The notes under the pieces are model-generated. The model made no database searches and was not told the origin of the DNA. It saw only the letters and a program-made list of their open reading frames with translations. DNA of 64,000 nt from positions 140,263,017 through 140,327,016 of the forward strand of contig JAKGHH010000001.1 of NCBI GenBank assembly GCA_022828595.1. The letters are read 5' to 3'. Shown in pieces: positions 1 to 11,779 of the stretch (position 1 is the stretch's first letter; each line of letters begins with the position of its first letter). The position numbers were made by a program, and so were the translations under genes. The DNA comes from Nelumbo lutea (taxonomy: Eukaryota; Streptophyta; Magnoliopsida; Proteales; Nelumbonaceae).

Positions 1-401
1 TCATAGACCGATGTGAGATGGGCTTCACCAGAAAATGGGAACTCTCTCACGGTACCTTGGCGTAACCTGAATATGATGGGTGAGCACTCATTGGACAGAA
101 GGGTTTACTTGAAAGTGGCTCTGAACCTTGTCTGACAGAAGCCAAAGGGAAACTCATCTGATGAGTGGATATGATCCATCACAGAAAGGTGGTGGGGTTA
201 TGCAACTGAAACAATTGGCTTCACGCACCTATGTGATTTCCCAAATTTCCAGAGACATTCCATTGTCTCCGTCACTGAGAAGGAGGGAAAATCTCAGAGA
301 TGAATAAATGGGAATGGAACATAGATTAAAAGCCATATCTATGTAGGTAACATGAATCAAATTAAGGTTGTGGACTAATGATTTTGCTGTTTTATCAGAA
401 A
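1..401 (+). other. Copia-1 untranslated leader
   Basis: This is the non-coding stretch between the off-window primer binding site and the gag ATG. I see no convincing ORF in it. Confidence 0.5.
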
Positions 402-1605
402 ATGGCAAACGGTCAATTTGCAAAGCTTCTAGACGATAACAAGCTTAAGGGCCCAAACTATGCCGACTGGTACAGAAATCTTATGCTGGTCCTAACTTCT
501 GAAAAGTTAGACAAGGTAGTGAAAAATCCTGCCCCGGAACGTCTGGGTGATAGGGCTTCTGAGGCCCGTAGGAGGGACTACCAAGATTGGGAGGATAAGA
601 ACTCCCTAGCTCGCTGCTTTGTCATTGCCTCATTAGACAACTCAATACAGAGGCAGTTCGATCAGATCGAACTTGCCAAGGACATATTGGACAGTCTAAG
701 GACAATGTATGAGGAGCAGAACCGTTCTACTCGAACAGAAGGTCCTGAAATTGTTCATGACCGCGCAGATGACCAAAGGGCAGAAAGTTCATGACCATTG
801 TCTTCGGATGATGGGATACATTAACGAACTCGAAGCCCTTGGATCCGGGCTAGATCTTGGCATGCAAGTGGATGCCATCCTGAATTCTTTGCCCTCTTCC
901 TTCAATGTGTTCACAATGAACTAAAACATGAATAAGTTGAAAGTCAGCATCCAAGAACTCAGCAATATGTTGTAGAGGGCCGAGGATCTACTCAAGAAGA
1001 ATGATCTTGTGGTTATGCTTGCTGAAGCTAACAAATTGGGCAAGAGAAAGAGAAAGGCAAAGAAGCTCCAGAAGAAATTTACCAAACCTAAGAAGTAGAA
1101 GAAGAACAAGACATCTGATGTCTATCACTTCTGCAAGCAGATCGGCCACTGGAAGAGGAACTGTCCTGCCTACCTGGAATCTAAGAAAAGTAGCGTCGAA
1201 ACTTGTGACATAAAAACTAACATCTTAGTTACTTCTGTGTCCTGGTGTGTTGACTCCGGGGCTTCAACCCATGCGTCTAACTCACTGTAGAGGTTCAAAG
1301 TTAGCAGAAGATTAAGTGAAGGCGAAGTGACACTGTTTTTGGGAACAACTACAAGTGTTGCAGTTGTGGCAATAGGAACCGTAGAATTAGTTTTTAGAGA
1401 AGGAGTGCTTGTACTTAAAGATTGTCTTTATGTATAGAACTTGAGAAGAAATTTGATTTCTATTTCTAAATTGTGTGCTGATGGATATACTGTTTATTTT
1501 AATAATATGATTACTGTTAAACGGAATAACAAATTCATCGCATGTGGGGAACTAGAGAACGGTCTCTATGTTCTACATCCTTCTCTGGAAACTAACCTAA
1601 CCTAA
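402..1605 (+). pseudogene. gag: Copia-1 gag-protease, broken
   Basis: Gag forms the retrotransposon capsid and nucleocapsid; the protease processes the polyprotein. The chosen start is the ATG at 402, which opens MANGQFAKLLDDNKL, a typical copia gag start with a 'NYADWYRNL'-like core. The frame shifts near 735-790, and stops occur near 922, 974, 1096 and 1288. The zinc knuckle near 1120-1160 reads HFCKQIGHWKRNC, with Tyr just upstream where the first Cys is expected. The protease active site reads VDSGAST (about 1250-1270). All domains are recognisable but the gene cannot give a full protein. Confidence 0.85.
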
Positions 1606-1608
1606 ACA

Positions 1609-4268
1609 ATGTCAGTCAAAAATCCCAAGAAAAGAAATCGTGATACAGTAAATCCCACGTGCCTCTGGCATTACCGACTTGGTCATATCGGTGTTGACCG
1701 AATCACAAGGCTAGTAAAGAATGGTCCTTTGGATTTTCTAACCGTAGAAAATCTTCCCACTTGTGAGACATGCCTCCAAGGTAAGATGATTAATCGACCA
1801 TTTGACGATAAGCCTGAAAGATGTGCAGGCACACTTGACCTAATACATACTGATGTATTTGGTCCCCTGAGTGTTAGGACACGGAATCAGCACGTGTACT
1901 TCATCACCTTTACAGATGATTTTTCACGATATGGTTACGTGTACCTAATGAGACATAAGTCTGAATCATTTGAAAAGTTCAAAGAGTTCAGACAGGAAGT
2001 CGAGAAACAGTTAGGGAGAGAAATTAAGGCCCTTCGATCAGATCGAGGTGGCGAGTATCTCTCTGACGAATTCAGGGACTACTTAAAGGCCAATGGGATA
2101 CTGTCACAACTAGCTCCTCCTGCTACACCTCAACTCAACGGTGTTTCAGAGAGGAGAAATAGGACCTTGTTGGACATGGTCCGGTCACTTCTCGTACGCT
2201 CAGAATTACCCACATCCTTTTGGGGATACGCATTAGAGACTGCTATCTACGTGCTGAATAGGGTTCCAACCAAATCAGTTCCGAAAACTCCATATGAGCT
2301 TTGGACCGGAAGGAAGCCAAGTGTGAGACACTTGAAGATTTGGGGTTGTCCTGCACACGTTAAAAGAACAAGTGCGGACAAGTTGGAATCTAAAACCAGC
2401 CGTTGCCTGTTTATAGGCTACCCAAAGGATTCGGTGGGTTATCTATTCTATGACCCAAGTGAGCAGAAAGTGTTCTGCAGTCGAAACGCCCGATTCTTAG
2501 AATCCGATTACATCCTGGACACCCATCGTCAGGAAATAGTTCTTGATGAGGAGAGCTCAGGAGCAGTGGGAGATGACCCACAAGTTCCAGGTAATGACCA
2601 ACCTAGAAGGTCCACCCGGGTATCCAGACCACCAGTCCGATATGGTTATGACCAGGATAGTTACCTGGTGGAAGCCTTGACTAGTGAAGAGGATCCCGTG
2701 TCTTACGCGGAAGCTATGTTAGACATAGACTCCCAGAAGTGGGTGGAGGCCATGAGAGCCGAGATGGACTCAATGGAGACCAATGGAGTCTGGACTCTAG
2801 TGGATCCGTCCTCCGGGGTAAAAGCAATTGGTTGCAAATGGATCTACAAGAGGAAGAAGGGCCCCGATGGCAGGATTGAGACCTTTAAAGCTCGTTTGGT
2901 GGCGAAAGGGTATACTCAGAAAGAAGGCATCGACTATGAGGAAACCTTTTCACCGGTGGCCATGCTTAAATCCATTAGGATCCTGCTAGCTGTAGCAGCG
3001 TACCATGATTACGAGATTTGGCAAATGGATGTCAAAACAGCGTTCCTGAATGGAGATCTTAGTGAAGATATCTACATGCAGCAGCCGCAAGGCTTCATTG
3101 CTGCTGGTCAGGAACACATGGTATGTAAACTTAATAGATCCATATATGGACTTAAGCAGGCTTCTAGGAGTTGGAACATCCGTTTTGATTCTGCAGTCAA
3201 AACGTTTGACTTTGAGCAGAATCCGGATGAGCCCTGTGTTTACAGGAAATCCAGTGGGGATAAGATCACCATTTTAGTCTTGTATGTGGACGATATCCTA
3301 CTCATTGGGAATGATGTAGGAATGTTGACTTCGGTCAAGGTATGGCTATCACAGCAGTTCTCCATGAAAGATCTTGGAGAAGCTTCATACATACTGGGTC
3401 TTCGACTCTATAGAGATAGATCGAAGCGGATAATTGGATTATCCCAGGCTGCTTACATTGACAAAATTGTCAAAAGATACAGCATGGAGAACACCAAGAA
3501 AGGAAACGTTCCTTTCAGGCACGGAGTCACTCTCTCCAAGAAGATGCATCCCAAGACTTCTGAGGAGGTTGAGGGCATGAGAGATGTTCCCTATGCCTCA
3601 GCCGTAGGAAGCATCATGTATGCCATGTTGTACACTCGCCTGGACATAGCTCAGGCGGTGAGTGTGGTAAGCAGATTCCAGGCTAACCCAGGGCAGGAGC
3701 ATTGGACTGCTGTGAAGAACATACTTAAATACCTTCGAAAGACAAAAGAGTTTTTTCTGGTATTCGATGGTAGTTCACTACAAGTTCTGGGGTATACCGG
3801 TGCCGATTTCCAGTCGGATCCAGATGATAGAAAGTCTATATCTGGGTATGTTTTCACGATAGGACCATGTGCTGTTTGCTGGAAAAGCAGCAAACAGGGG
3901 TCCACTACAAACTCCACAACCGAGGCCGAGTGCATTGCCGCAAGTGAAGCTGCCAAGGAAGCCGTGTGGATGAAGAAATTCATACATGAATTGGGAGTGA
4001 TTCCGTTCAGCACATCACCCATCCCGTTGTTGTGTGACAACAATGGAGCGATTGCCCAAGCTAAAGAGCCTCGGGCCCACTCAAAGTCAAAGCACATCGA
4101 GAGAAGTACCATGTACTGCAGGAGATCGTTGGTAGAGGGAATGTCCTAATTCAAAAGGTAGCATCAGCGGATAATGTAGCAGACCCATTGACTAAGCCAC
4201 TGACACAGAAGGTGTTTGAGAAACACATGGAAAGTATGGGACTCCGGCTTGTACCAGATTGGACCTAA
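1609..4268 (+). pseudogene. pol: Copia-1 pol: integrase, reverse transcriptase, RNase H
   Basis: A nearly intact frame of 846 codons runs from 1609 to 4149. In order it shows the integrase HHCC finger (HYRLGH then CETC), the integrase catalytic Asp, Asp and Glu ([26 protein letters not shown]), an RT with NAFLNG-like and YVDDILLIG motifs, and RNase H with [14 protein letters not shown] frameshift near 4095-4110 moves the last ~55 residues to another frame, ending at the stop 4266-4268. It would copy the element RNA into DNA and integrate it. Upstream stops separate it from gag. Confidence 0.92.
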
Positions 4269-4282
4269 GTGCAAGTGGGAGT

Positions 4283-6237
4283 TGTTAGACAGTCTTGTAT
4301 GCCCTTAGCTTCAATCATTTTGATGTACTTTTGTTATTTAGTGGAAATAAATAAAGTGCATGTTTGATTCATGTTGTTTGTTTTAATTCTGTGTAAAACA
4401 ATAAAACTGTACATTTATAGAGACTAATGATAGATTAAAATCTTCACAGCCGTAGGATAAGTCAGTGAAGATTTATCCTGCCAAGGATGATACAGGTGTG
4501 CCACCAAGTGTTGGGATGGCCTGTCTCAGCCACCAGGGTAAGACCCGAGGCACATACAGCATGGGATTACTTGAATCCTTGAACCGGACCAGATTTCCAG
4601 TCTTGCCCTGGACCTTGGAGATAGATGGGCAAAACTGGAAAGTTACACCTGACCCCTAGACTCGATTATGACACTTCACTAGGTGCTGGATCAGGCTGCC
4701 TTTGATATGCCAATCAGTGAGATCCTTAGTGGGGATCAAAACCTGGGTATGTTGGGGCAGTTTGAGAATTCATCTGAGTGGGTGGTCATAGTGACAGAAT
4801 CAGCCACTTTGTCGGACAAAGGGTAATGATCGGGAATGCACTCTCTCTGATGGAAACCAAACTGCCGGCAGTTGATTTCAATCGTTGGAATTTTGTTTTT
4901 GCAAAATTAATATATTTACATATATATGTACGGTTTCAAAATGTTTGCAAATGGTTTTAATTCCCGGGATCCATGTGAGAGGAGAGTGCGGCACTGTTCC
5001 TTGCAGCCGAGGGAGAGGTCCTCTCTTGTCGGGCAGTGCTTGATCATTAAGGGCTGAGAGGTTAAGTGTAAGACCATTTAGGATAATACCTGATGGGCTA
5101 ATCTTGCACCTGCCCACAGTCCCTGGGTTTTTATAAGATGGCTTGGCCCAGGGACCACTTAATGTAAGCGTTGGGCCCATAGGGTTCATACGATGGACTC
5201 AAGGGGTTCATTGAGATTTTCAGTGAATTTGGCTGGGCCTTGTATTAAAGGCTGGGCCGAACCCATGTGGCTGGTGTGTAGATCAATGCTTGGGTCCCAC
5301 GCCATACAAAGAAGCCCAACTGGGCAGCAGATTGGAAACTAATTAAACACTGAATACTTAATGGGCCAAAAGCCCATTTCGAAGTGGGCTGATATGATCA
5401 CCCATCAATGGGGCGAATTTGAGATTGAAGTTGGCAAAAAGGATTGGGCTCTTAGCCTTATCCACTCTTAGAGACCAAATTCAAATCAGATTTGAATCTG
5501 GTAACCTCCTGATAAGATCAGGAGTGAGCTAACTCTATCTGGGAAAAGGATTAAGAGTATCCCCTATCCAAATACTGATTTGGATTGGGATAACTCCTAA
5601 TTAGGAGATTTCTTAATCAAGAAGAAAGGAGGAGATTTCGAATGTACCAAGAGGGAGAGAAATCAGATTTCGATCCAAGGGGTTTTGGTAAGCAAGAAGG
5701 GTTCCTGCGATTTGAGATTAGATCTCATACTCTCCAGAAAAGAAAACAGTTCAGCCTTTTCGTTTCTGGAGATCTCCTCCTGCCGCCGCCATCTGCATTG
5801 TTTGCAAGATTCGATCTTTGCAGAAAAGAAAGTCAAGAAACCAGTTCTTGACATCAGTCTTGCAAGAAAGACTGAAAGAATTCAGTGTTTAGTACATCCA
5901 GGGGATTCTTGTGAAGGATCCAGTGTGTAGGACGCACCCTGCTGGTTCTGTTCCATCCACAGCTGTGTCATCTTCAGCAGGGACAGATCTTGGAGCATTC
6001 TTTGGGCGTGAACACCAACTTTGGGAGATACTGCTTCTCCGGATCAGGTATAATCCTCCCATTTATCTTTTGGTACAGATCTGGTTTGATTAGGGTTCAA
6101 GTAGATCCTTGAATATTGTATTCTAAATTCAGGGAATATGATTCCCAGTTGGGAGAAGGTAGGAAATTTTTGAAATTCGCCCCACCCATTCCGCAACCTT
6201 TATGGCGTCCATTAGATGGATCCTACCATTCTTTCAG
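4283..6237 (+). repeat. 3' LTR of Copia-1 (LTR-X family, 1955 bp)
   Basis: The LTR opens TGTTAGACAG right after the purine tract and ends ATTCTTTCA. The right edge is set by comparison with the solo LTR at 27985-29936, whose reverse complement ends at the same base and is flanked by perfect duplications. ORFs inside the LTR (for example around 4465-4659) are not genes. At nearly 2 kb it is long for a copia LTR. Confidence 0.9.
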
Positions 6238-7707
6238 CAGGTTCAGCAATGCAGTCCTTCAGCAATCGGCTTGGATCAAATAAGGAGTGTGAGCATGAAA
6301 TCTGATATGACTTTATTGAAAAATCAGAGGTAGGAACTGATCTCTATTAATCCAAAAATTGGAGATCAAATTAGGATTTGGGCGGCAAGAACAGAGGGAG
6401 AGAACTGAGAGTAGAAAAGTTAAGACTAAAGCAGTTCCCTCCTCTATTTATAAGCCTTATAGATCAGCTTATTAGGAGCTTCCTAATCCAATTCTTTATT
6501 TGGATCTGAACTCCTTAAGTGGATAAGAGTTGTTCTTTTATCCTATTGCTGATCTAAACTCATATCTATACCCAAATTCGCCCAAGTCACATGACTACTT
6601 AAGCTATCATGTGACTTCTTAATTAATCCAGTTAGTTATGGACCTTAGGCCTATTAAGCTAGTAGGCTCATTTCCCCTTTTAATTGCTGGCTAACTTAGC
6701 TCTCTTTGTATGGTGTGGGACCCTAACATTGATCTCATAAAAGCCATATGGGTTCAGCTTAGCTTCTTTGACAAAGCCTGGCCGAATTCAATGGTAAACA
6801 TAGTGAACCGCTAAGTCCATTAGTATGGGCTCCTAATGGGCCCAACATTTACACTAAATGGTCCTTGAGTCTAACCATCTTATGAAGGCCCAAGGATTAT
6901 GTTCTTAAGTAAGATTAGCCCTAAATGGTCTTACACTTAACCTCTTAGCCCTTAATGATCAAACACTGCTCGACGAGAGAGGACCTCTCCCTCAACTGCA
7001 AGGTATAGTGTTGCACTTTCTGCTCAGATGGATCCTGGGAATTAAAACCTTTTGCAAACCTTTTCATAAAACATAATATATATATTTTGCAAAACAAATA
7101 TCAAACATAGTTAAAATCGACTGCCGGTAGTTTTGGTTTCCATCAGAGAGTGTAGTCCCGATCATTCACTTTGTTTGACAAAGGGGTTGATCCTGTCACT
7201 ATGATCACCCACTCAAGTAAATTCTCAGACTGCCCTAGCATACCCAAGTTTTGACCCCCAAAGGATCTCACTAATTTGCATATCAAAAGACAACATAATC
7301 TGACCCCTAGTACAGTACAATAATCGAGTCTAGAGGTTAGGTGCAACTTTCCAGTTCTGCCCACCAGTCTCCAAGGTCTAGGGCATAACTGGAAAATGGT
7401 CCAGGTTCAGTGTTTCAAACAAACATACATTACATGTGCTTCGGGTCTAACCTTGACAGCTGAGACAAGCTACCCCAACTAGCTTGGCAATACATTAGTG
7501 TCAGGCTTGGTAGGATAAACCTCCCCAAGTCTATCCAATGGATGTGAACATTCTAAACTATCACAAGTCTCATAAGTATCCGATTTAAGGGTAATTACAT
7601 AGAAACACACCAAGTATAAAATGAATCAATTATGTACTTTTATTCATTTACAATAAATGTTTTAGTACATCAATCTGATTGGAGCTAAGGGCATACACTA
7701 TCTAACA
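6238..7707 (-). repeat. Long LTR related to LTR-X, minus strand, cut by Copia-1
   Basis: Read on the minus strand from 7707 it begins TGTTAGATAG and follows LTR-X for over 700 bp, including the block with the CTGCCGGCAG-like motif. Its 3' third (about 6240-6700) is different sequence. The left part is missing because Copia-1 sits there; the rest should lie left of the window. It interrupts the pol remnant of Gypsy-1. Whether it is a solo LTR or part of a full element cannot be decided here. Confidence 0.75.
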
Positions 7708-7749
7708 TTTTCATCTTCTTTAGAGCCTCTTTTTCTTTAGTAGATTTAA

Positions 7750-9075
7750 TTTTGCAAAGGTCCATGTTATTTTAACACTATTAGTGTTACGAATTTGATG
7801 GTACTCACTCTTCAAATCTATCTTTGAAAGACTTGTGAGCCAGCCAATGTGTCTAACATGTCATGAAGGCGATGTATGGGAAACCTGTATTTAATTATAA
7901 TCTTGTGAAAAGCGCACACATGCCAACTACCATCTTTCTTTGGCGTGAGGAAAGCTGATACAACACATGGGCTTAAGCTCTCACGAATCAGCCCTTTATT
8001 CAACAACTTTGTTACTTGTTTTTGGAGCTCCTCATGCTGTCAGCATTAAATCTATATGATGTTATATATCTCTTAGGGGAGGAAGGCCATTGGGTAATTC
8101 CTCAGGCATCACATCAGCATACTCATGAAGTAGCTTACCATCTCTAGAATAGGGGTTTTTTTGCTAACTTCTTTTGTAACCAACACATAAACAGCATTCA
8201 AATTTCCATCTTAAGCCAATTTATTTGAGGTGAAGAGAATAGTGGTTGACTTAGTTTCCTTCTTTGGAAATGAATAAAGAAGCATTGGTTTAAGAGTTAT
8301 CCTCTTGTTGTCTTTCACAAAGTTGTATGTGTTCTTGTCCCCATAATGAATGGTCTTATGGTCATATTTCCATGAGCACATCCCAAAAGAATATGGTATG
8401 CATCAATTGGGACATCACACCATATCGATTCTTCAAATGTATTACTAATAGAGAAATTAACTAAGCATTTAGAAGAAACTCGTATCTCATTTCCTCTATT
8501 GAACCACAAAATGTGATATGGTCGAGGGTGTTGAACAGTCTTGAGCTACAACTTATCTACCATCTCTTAAGAAACAAGATTCTCATTACTTCCGCTATCA
8601 ATAATCAAGTTACACAACCTCCCACCAGCTACACAATGTGTTCCAAAGATATTCTTTCTTGGCCAATCTCCTGGTAATGGTTCTAAAGGTGCAACCATGG
8701 AGTGTTATATCACTAGAGCTTCACCCGCAATGTCTCCATCTAAGTTTTCTTCTTCTGTAGTATTAGTTTTAGTAGTTTTAGGCACTTATCCATCATCAAC
8801 ATGGCCTATATCATCTTGATGTTCATAAATGACTTCATCAATCAGATGTGTTTGTCCTTCAATCCTTCTCTTAGGACATTCATTCGAATGATGTCCCAAC
8901 TCCATACACCTGAAACATTAAATAGTAGGCTGCCCTTTATTGCTCTTTAATGCATTTGAGGACCCTTGGACTATAGGTCATGTTTGGTTGATCATACGAC
9001 CCCTACCAGCCCCAACACCTTGACCAACTGCTGAAGATGTACCTTGGACAACACTTAGTATTCGCCTCGAGCTTC
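7750..9075 (-). pseudogene. pol: Gypsy-1 zinc knuckle, protease and RT start, degenerate
   Basis: On the minus strand the order is: CCHC knuckle CFRCMELGHHSNEC (about 8935-8860), an aspartic protease region with IIDSGSNENLVS (about 8600), the linker around DAYHILLG (about 8400), and RT motifs [13 protein letters not shown] and KKDGSWHVC (about 8010-7900). That order is typical of plant gypsy gag-pol polyproteins. More than ten stops and several frame changes show it is dead. It ends at the LTR insertion at 7707. Confidence 0.8.
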
Positions 9076-9080
9076 GACTC

Positions 9081-9330
9081 TGTTAGAGTCGACTAAAGAG
9101 GGGTATTTTAGTCTTTTGCATCTAAGTAATGTGTTAGTTATATGCCACATAGATATGGCAGGGGCATTTCTATCTTTGTATACTAATTTGTTAAATTTAA
9201 ATAGATGGTTGACTGGGTTAGACTCTTTGTCTTCTCAGTTCGACACTTTTATCTTCTTCTTCCTCTTCTTCTCTCCCTTCTTCTTTCTCTTTTCTTTCTC
9301 TGTTTTCAATTCGACTAGACAGCTTTGACA
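9081..9330 (+). repeat. 5' LTR of Copia-2 (250 bp)
   Basis: It starts TGTTAGAGTC and ends AGCTTTGACA, immediately before a primer binding site. The GACTC duplication precedes it. The second half is a strong pyrimidine tract. The last ~158 bp match the truncated LTR at 13677-13834. Confidence 0.88.
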
Positions 9331-9345
9331 TGGTATCAAAATGCC
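9331..9345 (+). other. Primer binding site of Copia-2 (initiator tRNA-Met type)
   Basis: The sequence TGGTATCAAAATGCC directly follows the LTR. Its first 8 bases match the TGGTATCAGAGC complement of plant initiator tRNA-Met, the usual copia primer. Confidence 0.8.
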
Positions 9346-9753
9346 ACTGATAAAGGACGATTACAGCTTTCTTTCAATCAGCTCTTTTCCCTTCCGTCTT
9401 CTCCTTTTATTTTCGTTTTTTTGGGTGAGCAATCTGGTGTAGAAGTCTGCGGTGAAACCCAAATATCTGCGGCAACCTCTAGGGTTTCGGTGGCTTGATT
9501 TCTGGTGATAGGGGGCGAGTGCAACAGTTCGAGTGAACAGAAAAAAAAAAACAAATTTTTTTGTGGACTGCTGTCACCATGCGTGATAGCAGTGGTGGTT
9601 GAGTAGGTGCAGTCGTGGTAGTCTGAACCCTCTAATGAGCAGTTTCAAGAGGGATTCTTTGTGGTTATAATACTGCCTGTTCACAGTACAGTAGTGTTCA
9701 AAGTGGCCGAATGTATGCTAGGGCAAGTTTGTGGTGATTATAAGTGTGTTGGT

Positions 9754-11693
9754 TGTTGGACAGTTTTGTATGCCCTTAGCCTTGATCAAAATGATGTACA
9801 TTATGAGTTTATTGTAAATGAACAAAAATACATATTTGATTCATGTTCCCTTGGTAGGTTTCTGTGTAATAGCCTTAAACTGGACACTTAATGAGACTCG
9901 TGTTAGTTTAGAATGTTCATAGCCAGTGGGTCGGTCTGGGGAGACCTATCCTGACAAGGCTGACACTGTAGTGCCACCAAGTCGGTTGGGGTGGCTTGTC
10001 TCAGCTACCAGGGTGAGACCCTAGGCACATACAGTGTGGGATTAATTGAATCTTTGAACTGGACCAGATTTCCAGTATTGCCCTGGACCTTGGAGATTGA
10101 TGGGCAAAACTGGAAAGTTACACCCGACCCCTAGACTCGATTATGATACTGCACTAGGTGTCGGATTGGGCTGTCTTTGATGTACCAATCAGTGAGATCC
10201 TTAGCGGGGGTCAAAACCTGGGTATGTTGGGACAGTCTGAGAATTCATCTGAGTGGGTGATCATAGTGACAGGATCAGCCCCTTTGTCGGACAAAGGTAA
10301 TGATCGGGGATGCACTCTCACTGATGGAAACCAAGACTGCCGGCAGCCAATTTCAATCGTTGAGATTTGTTTTGCAAAATATATTTTATATGAGATATAA
10401 AAGTATATATATATGGTTTCTAAAATGTTTGCAAGAAGGTTTTAATTCCTGGGATCCATATAAGTAGAGAGTGCAACACTGTTCCTTGTAGCCGAGGGAG
10501 AGGTCCTCTCTTGTCAGGTAGTGTATGATCATTATGGGCTGAGAGGTTAAGTGTAAGACCATTGAGGATAATACCTGATGGGCTAGTCTTTTATCTGCCC
10601 ATAGTCCCTGGGTGTTACAAGGTGGCTTGGCCCAGGGACCACTTAGGGTAAGTGTTGGGCCCATAGAGCCCATTTGATGGGTTTCAGGGGGTGCACTGTC
10701 TTCAGCAGTGCATTCGGCCAGGCCTTGTAACAAAGGCTGGGCTGAACCCATGTGGCTGATGTGTAGATCAATGCTTGGGTCCCACGCCATACAAGGAAGC
10801 CCAACTGGGCAGCAATTTGGAAGGTTTTTTGAGTACATAACCTTAATGGGCCTTAAGCCCATTTCGAACTGGGCTGATTTGATCAGTCATTTAAAGGGGG
10901 CGAATTCTGAAGTGGGTCCGCTAAAAGGATTGGGCTTAGACCCTATCCACTCAGAGAGTCCAAGATCTAAATAAGATTTAGATCTGGAAACCTCCTAATT
11001 AGATTAGGAGACAGCTGATCTGATTTGCAGATAAGATAAGGATTATCCCTTATCACTAAGGGACTTCGAACCCAAATATGATTTGGATTAGCAACTCCTA
11101 ATCTGATTAGGAGCTGATCCCTTTGAGATTATAAAAGGGGAAGGGGGCGGCAGCCTTTTACATCATCAACAACATTCTTCTCTTAAAGAAAGAAAGATTG
11201 AGAGATTTCCTGCATACTGTGAATTCTCTCCTGCCGCCACCTTCCTGCCATTGCCATTCCTTCAGTTCGATCTCCAGTTCTTGGGAGCAATCAAGATTTG
11301 ATCTTGATCTCAATCTTTTGGGAAAAGATTGGTTGGAGCTGTACTCACAAGCCGTCCAGTTGATTCTTGCGAAGGGTCAAGTTCTTTTGAAGAACATTAC
11401 TGATTCTGCTCCATCCTTCACTGCGCCATCTTCAGTGGGAGTGGATTTTGGATCCTTCCTTGGGCATGAACACCTCCATTGGGAGATAGTATTTCTCCGT
11501 ATCAGGTATAATCCTCCCCCACTCCTTTTGGTTCAGATCTGGTTCAGTTTATGGTTCAAGATTGATCCTTGAAAATATGATTTTCTAAATAGGGAATACG
11601 ATTCCCAGTTGAAGGGAGAGATAAAATTTTTGAAATTCGCCCCTTATTCCGCAATCTTTTGGGCGTCCATAGGATGGATCTCTCATCCCTTCA
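9754..11693 (+). repeat. Solo LTR-X in the Copia-2 leader (1940 bp)
   Basis: It starts TGTTGGACAG, ends ATCCCTTCA, and is flanked by the perfect repeat TTGGT (9749-9753 and 11694-11698). No internal sequence remains, so it arose by recombination between the two LTRs of a former element. A TATA-like TTATAAAAGG lies at about 11129-11138. ORFs inside (for example 11198-11572) are not genes. Confidence 0.92.
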
Positions 11694-11779
11694 TTGGTGT
11701 GGTAGTTGAAGAACAGTAGTTGCAGTGTGGAACTGATATTTTTCTTTGTGAATGGGCAGAACCAGTTTCGTAGATTGAA

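Larger units (their letters stand above)
1..6237 (+). mobile_element. Copia-1: Ty1/copia retrotransposon, 5' end outside the window
   Basis: The sequence shows leader, gag, protease, integrase, reverse transcriptase and RNase H in copia order, then a purine-rich tract (4271-4281) and a 3' LTR. The 5' LTR lies left of the window, so the 5-bp target duplication cannot be checked; GCAGG at 6238-6242 is its expected 3' copy. Its LTR defines the family called LTR-X here, which recurs as three solo LTRs at 9754, 27985 and 48491. It is inserted in a related minus-strand LTR that continues from 6238. Coding parts carry frameshifts and stops, so it is non-autonomous. Confidence 0.9.

Noticed and set aside
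9331..9345. tRNA-like matches at primer binding sites
   Set aside because: Only 8-12 bases match tRNA 3' ends, next to LTRs; they are primer sites, not tRNA genes.
11198..11572. 124-codon ORF
   Set aside because: Inside the solo LTR-X at 9754-11693; the equivalent frames are not kept in the other LTR-X copies.
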